From: Candidatus Omnitrophota bacterium
Lineage (GTDB): Bacteria > Omnitrophota > Gorgyraeia > Zapsychrales > Zapsychraceae
Direction of reading: 5' to 3'
Length of the DNA stretch: 6,890 nt
Assembly (NCBI GenBank): GCA_029567025.1
Contig: JAKQLT010000125.1
Span: 1-6,890 of the forward strand
How positions within the stretch are numbered: position 1 is the stretch's first letter; each line of letters begins with the position of its first letter. Under the pieces are notes generated by a model. That model was given only the letters and a program-made list of their open reading frames with translations, ran no database searches and had not been told where the DNA came from. The position numbers and the translations under genes were made by a program. Shown piece by piece: positions 5,525-6,890 of this stretch.

Positions 5525-5547
5525 AAATAAAAAAAAGTTTTCCGCAA
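5519..5547 (-). promoter_or_regulatory. Minus-strand promoter for the small membrane protein gene
   Basis: On the minus strand, TTGCGG (5547-5542) and a perfect TATAAT (5524-5519) are 17 bases apart. The predicted start, about 7 bases past the -10, is near 5512, next to the ATG at 5511. Confidence 0.6.
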
Positions 5548-6249
5548 ATGATTGATTGTCAAAGATTTTATAAATTTTTGTTTTATCAAAAACAGATAAG
5601 ACGGCCTTTTTTTGCAAGGATAGTGCGTTTTTTTATTTTTTTATCTTTTTTATTATTCTGTATTGATAATTTTGTTTTAGCGCAAGAATCGGTATCTATG
5701 CCGCAGACAATCAAAGAAATGGATTCTTCGATTGAATGGATGACAATGCCGGTTGAAATTCCTGTGAAAAGATATTCTGATTCCGTGGTTATTATTCCGA
5801 AGATTTCTAAGGAAAAATTGCGCGAAGCGATTGAACAAGAGATGCGAGGAGATAGCGTTGAGATTTTTATTAAAGGAGAAAAATATTCCTCGCTTAAAGA
5901 TTATCAAAAAAATATGGGAGAGTTAAAAAATGTCGATATTCCCGAGAAAAAAATATCATCTCCGGAAATTTATGCCCAGTTTAAAACTCTTTCTGATGAG
6001 CAACTGGATCAATTGAATAAAGAAGAATTAAAAAGAATGATTCGGGTAATGGCCCAGGATAAGAATATTGTTAAGGAAGGAGTGGCGCAAGCAGAAGCCG
6101 AAGAATTACAAAAAATGGCGGATGATTATGCTAAAACCCAAAAGGATTTGGCTCCTATTGTGATTGATCCGAAAAAGGTTAAAACAATTACGATTGGCGG
6201 TTCACAAGAGAAAGTCATATTAAATAGTACAAATCCATCAAGTTTTTAA
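5548..6249 (+). CDS. Exported protein of unknown function
   Basis: The 233-residue frame begins with a basic region (residues 15-27), a strongly hydrophobic stretch (28-38) and a probable signal-peptidase site after NFVLA (residue 45). The mature part of about 188 residues is soluble and mostly helical, with two visible segments: 'SKEKLREAIEQEMRGDSVEIFIKGEKY' spread over about 87-113, and a charged helical region (145-200). The tail is beta-rich (TITIGGSQEKVIL) and ends in Phe. No family is recognised; a periplasmic or envelope protein is likely. The start is uncertain: ATG 5548 lacks a Shine-Dalgarno site and gives an unusually long basic leader. TTG 5578 or GTG 5623 are possible alternatives, the latter having AAGGA only two bases before it. 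No terminator is evident after the stop. Confidence 0.7.
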   Translation: MIDCQRFYKFLFYQKQIRRPFFARIVRFFIFLSFLLFCIDNFVLAQESVSMPQTIKEMDSSIEWMTMPVEIPVKRYSDSVVIIPKISKEKLREAIEQEMRGDSVEIFIKGEKYSSLKDYQKNMGELKNVDIPEKKISSPEIYAQFKTLSDEQLDQLNKEELKRMIRVMAQDKNIVKEGVAQAEAEELQKMADDYAKTQKDLAPIVIDPKKVKTITIGGSQEKVILNSTNPSSF

Positions 6250-6263
6250 TAAAAAATCTTCTT

Positions 6264-6322
6264 TTAAGGGCGTTCTTAGCGCTTGACTAATAAGAAGCTC
6301 AATAGTATAATGCGTCCCTTAA
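6264..6322. repeat. Inverted repeats bracketing the rpsO promoter
   Basis: TTAAGGG (6264-6270) and CCCTTAA (6316-6322) are exact inverted copies on either side of the promoter. Inside them, TTCTTA (6273-6278) and TAAGAA (6291-6296) are inverted around the -35 hexamer. They could be operator half-sites; short AT-rich repeats like these also arise by chance. Confidence 0.35.
6283..6311 (+). promoter_or_regulatory. Near-consensus sigma70 promoter of rpsO-pnp
   Basis: TTGACT (6283-6288) and TATAAT (6306-6311) are 17 bases apart, eleven of twelve consensus bases. The predicted start near 6318 gives a leader of about 74 AT-rich bases. It is the strongest promoter in the window, as expected for a ribosomal protein gene. 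Confidence 0.9.
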
Positions 6323-6376
6323 CGAACAATTTTCATAAAAAAACAGAAAAAATAAATATTATATTAATAAATATGT

Positions 6377-6384
6377 AAGGAGGG
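6377..6384 (+). promoter_or_regulatory. Ribosome-binding site that fixes the rpsO TTG start
   Basis: AAGGAGGG is a near-perfect Shine-Dalgarno site, 7 bases before the TTG at 6392. No ATG stands at the proper distance, and the TTG gives a product of exactly the usual S15 length. Confidence 0.85.
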
Positions 6385-6391
6385 TAAGAAG

Positions 6392-6661
6392 TTGGTATTA
6401 CAGAAAGCACAAAGAAGCGAAGTGATTGATAATTTCAAAATTCATGCCAAAGACACTGGGTCTGCGGTTGTCCAGATTGCTTTATTGACAAAGAAAATGG
6501 ACTACTTAACAGAACATTTTAAGACCCACAAAAAAGATTTCCATTCCCGTCGGGGTCTTTTGATGATGATTGGCAAAAGACGCCGTCTTTTATCTTACCT
6601 CAAGAAGAAAGATGCTAAAAAATATCAGGAAACCATTGAGAAGTTAAACATTCGTAAATAA
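6392..6661 (+). CDS. rpsO: 30S ribosomal protein S15
   Basis: The 89-residue product has the standard S15 length. It carries the family signature almost in full: DTGSAVVQIALLT (residues 21-33), LTEHFKTHKKDFHSRRGLL (39-57), RRRLLSYLKKKD (63-74) and a LNIRK end. S15 is a four-helix protein that binds 16S rRNA early in assembly of the small subunit. Translation starts at TTG, supported by the strong ribosome-binding site. The weak start codon on a ribosomal protein gene may help tune expression, and S15 represses its own mRNA in several bacteria through leader structure; no such fold is obvious in this AT-rich leader. pnp follows 11 bases after the stop, the classic rpsO-pnp order. Confidence 0.98.
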   Translation: MVLQKAQRSEVIDNFKIHAKDTGSAVVQIALLTKKMDYLTEHFKTHKKDFHSRRGLLMMIGKRRRLLSYLKKKDAKKYQETIEKLNIRK

Positions 6662-6672
6662 GACAGGAACCT

Positions 6673-6890
6673 ATGAATAAAATTGAAATCCCTTTGGGCG
6701 ATCGACAGATTATTATCGAAACTGGAAAAATGGCTAAACAGGCCAATGCCGCTGTGACTGTCAGCTGTGGCGGAACTGTTGTTTTAGTGGCCGTGTGTAT
6801 GTCTCCGAAACCTATGGAAGGGACAGATTTTTTCCCTCTTATGGTTGAATATCAAGAAAAAACTTACGCCGCTGGAAAGATACCTGGCGG
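6673..6890 (+). CDS. pnp: Polyribonucleotide nucleotidyltransferase (PNPase), N-terminal part
   Basis: The frame opens at ATG 6673 with AGGA (6665-6668) just before it and runs off the right edge, giving the first 72 residues. They read as the start of the first RNase PH-like domain: 'IEIPLGDRQIIIETGKMAKQ', 'GTVVLVAVCMSPKP', and 'DFFPLMVEYQEKTYAAGKIPGG', the highly conserved PNPase block. The enzyme degrades RNA from the 3' end using phosphate, as a trimer in the cytoplasm. The usual protein is about 700 residues, so only a tenth is visible; the catalytic second PH domain and KH/S1 domains lie beyond the window. Transcribed with rpsO. Confidence 0.97.
   Translation, partial: MNKIEIPLGDRQIIIETGKMAKQANAAVTVSCGGTVVLVAVCMSPKPMEGTDFFPLMVEYQEKTYAAGKIPG

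Noticed and set aside
5512..5589. N-terminal extension of the minus-strand membrane protein to an ATG at 5589
   Set aside because: It would cross the promoter and overlap the divergent gene, and it encodes low-complexity AT-rich sequence. The ATG at 5511 fits the promoter.
5677..5907. Minus-strand open frame opposite the exported protein gene
   Set aside because: His/Asn/Arg-rich translation with no motif, lying within a plus-strand gene that has a signal peptide.

Overview
The window is AT-rich bacterial DNA with well-formed sigma70-type promoters, Shine-Dalgarno sites on some genes and none on others, a Gram-negative outer-membrane porin, and the widely conserved rpsO-pnp pair. Together with a ParA fused to a glycogen-binding domain, a Tic20/DUF4870-like membrane protein, a stand-alone EF-Tu domain-2-like protein and an Flp-like pilin, this suggests an uncultured lineage such as Candidatus Omnitrophota (OP3) or a neighbour. 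That assignment is an inference from gene content and style; no taxonomic marker here is decisive.

Layout. (1) 3-158: the 3' end of a ribbon-helix-helix (CopG-like) antitoxin gene. (2) 285-1613: an alginate-export-type beta-barrel porin with its own promoter, a hairpin at the predicted mRNA 5' end, and a very strong terminator (1632-1677). (3) 1678-1891: a non-coding stretch with a perfect palindrome and an extended -10 promoter. (4) 1892-4489: a compact four-gene cluster of a single-pass membrane protein with a jelly-roll carbohydrate-binding-like domain, a ParA ATPase with a C-terminal CBM48/AMPK-beta-like domain, a small Tic20/DUF4870-like membrane protein starting on a TGATG overlap, and an EF-Tu domain-2-like protein with a lysine-rich tail. 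(5) 4503-5211: a second promoter, an Flp-like pilin and a coiled-coil protein joined by a TAATG overlap. (6) 5251-6249: two divergent genes, a small TM/coiled-coil protein on the minus strand and an exported protein of unknown function on the plus strand, sharing a palindromic -10 region. (7) 6283-6890: a near-consensus promoter, rpsO with a TTG start, and the first 72 codons of pnp.

The most interesting part is the 1892-4489 cluster. It joins a ParA/MinD-type positioning ATPase to a glycogen-binding module, with no ParB or parS visible in the window, and sits beside a membrane protein that carries another probable sugar-binding fold on the outer side of the inner membrane. A plausible but untested reading is that the ATPase positions or senses a polysaccharide body such as glycogen, rather than segregating DNA.
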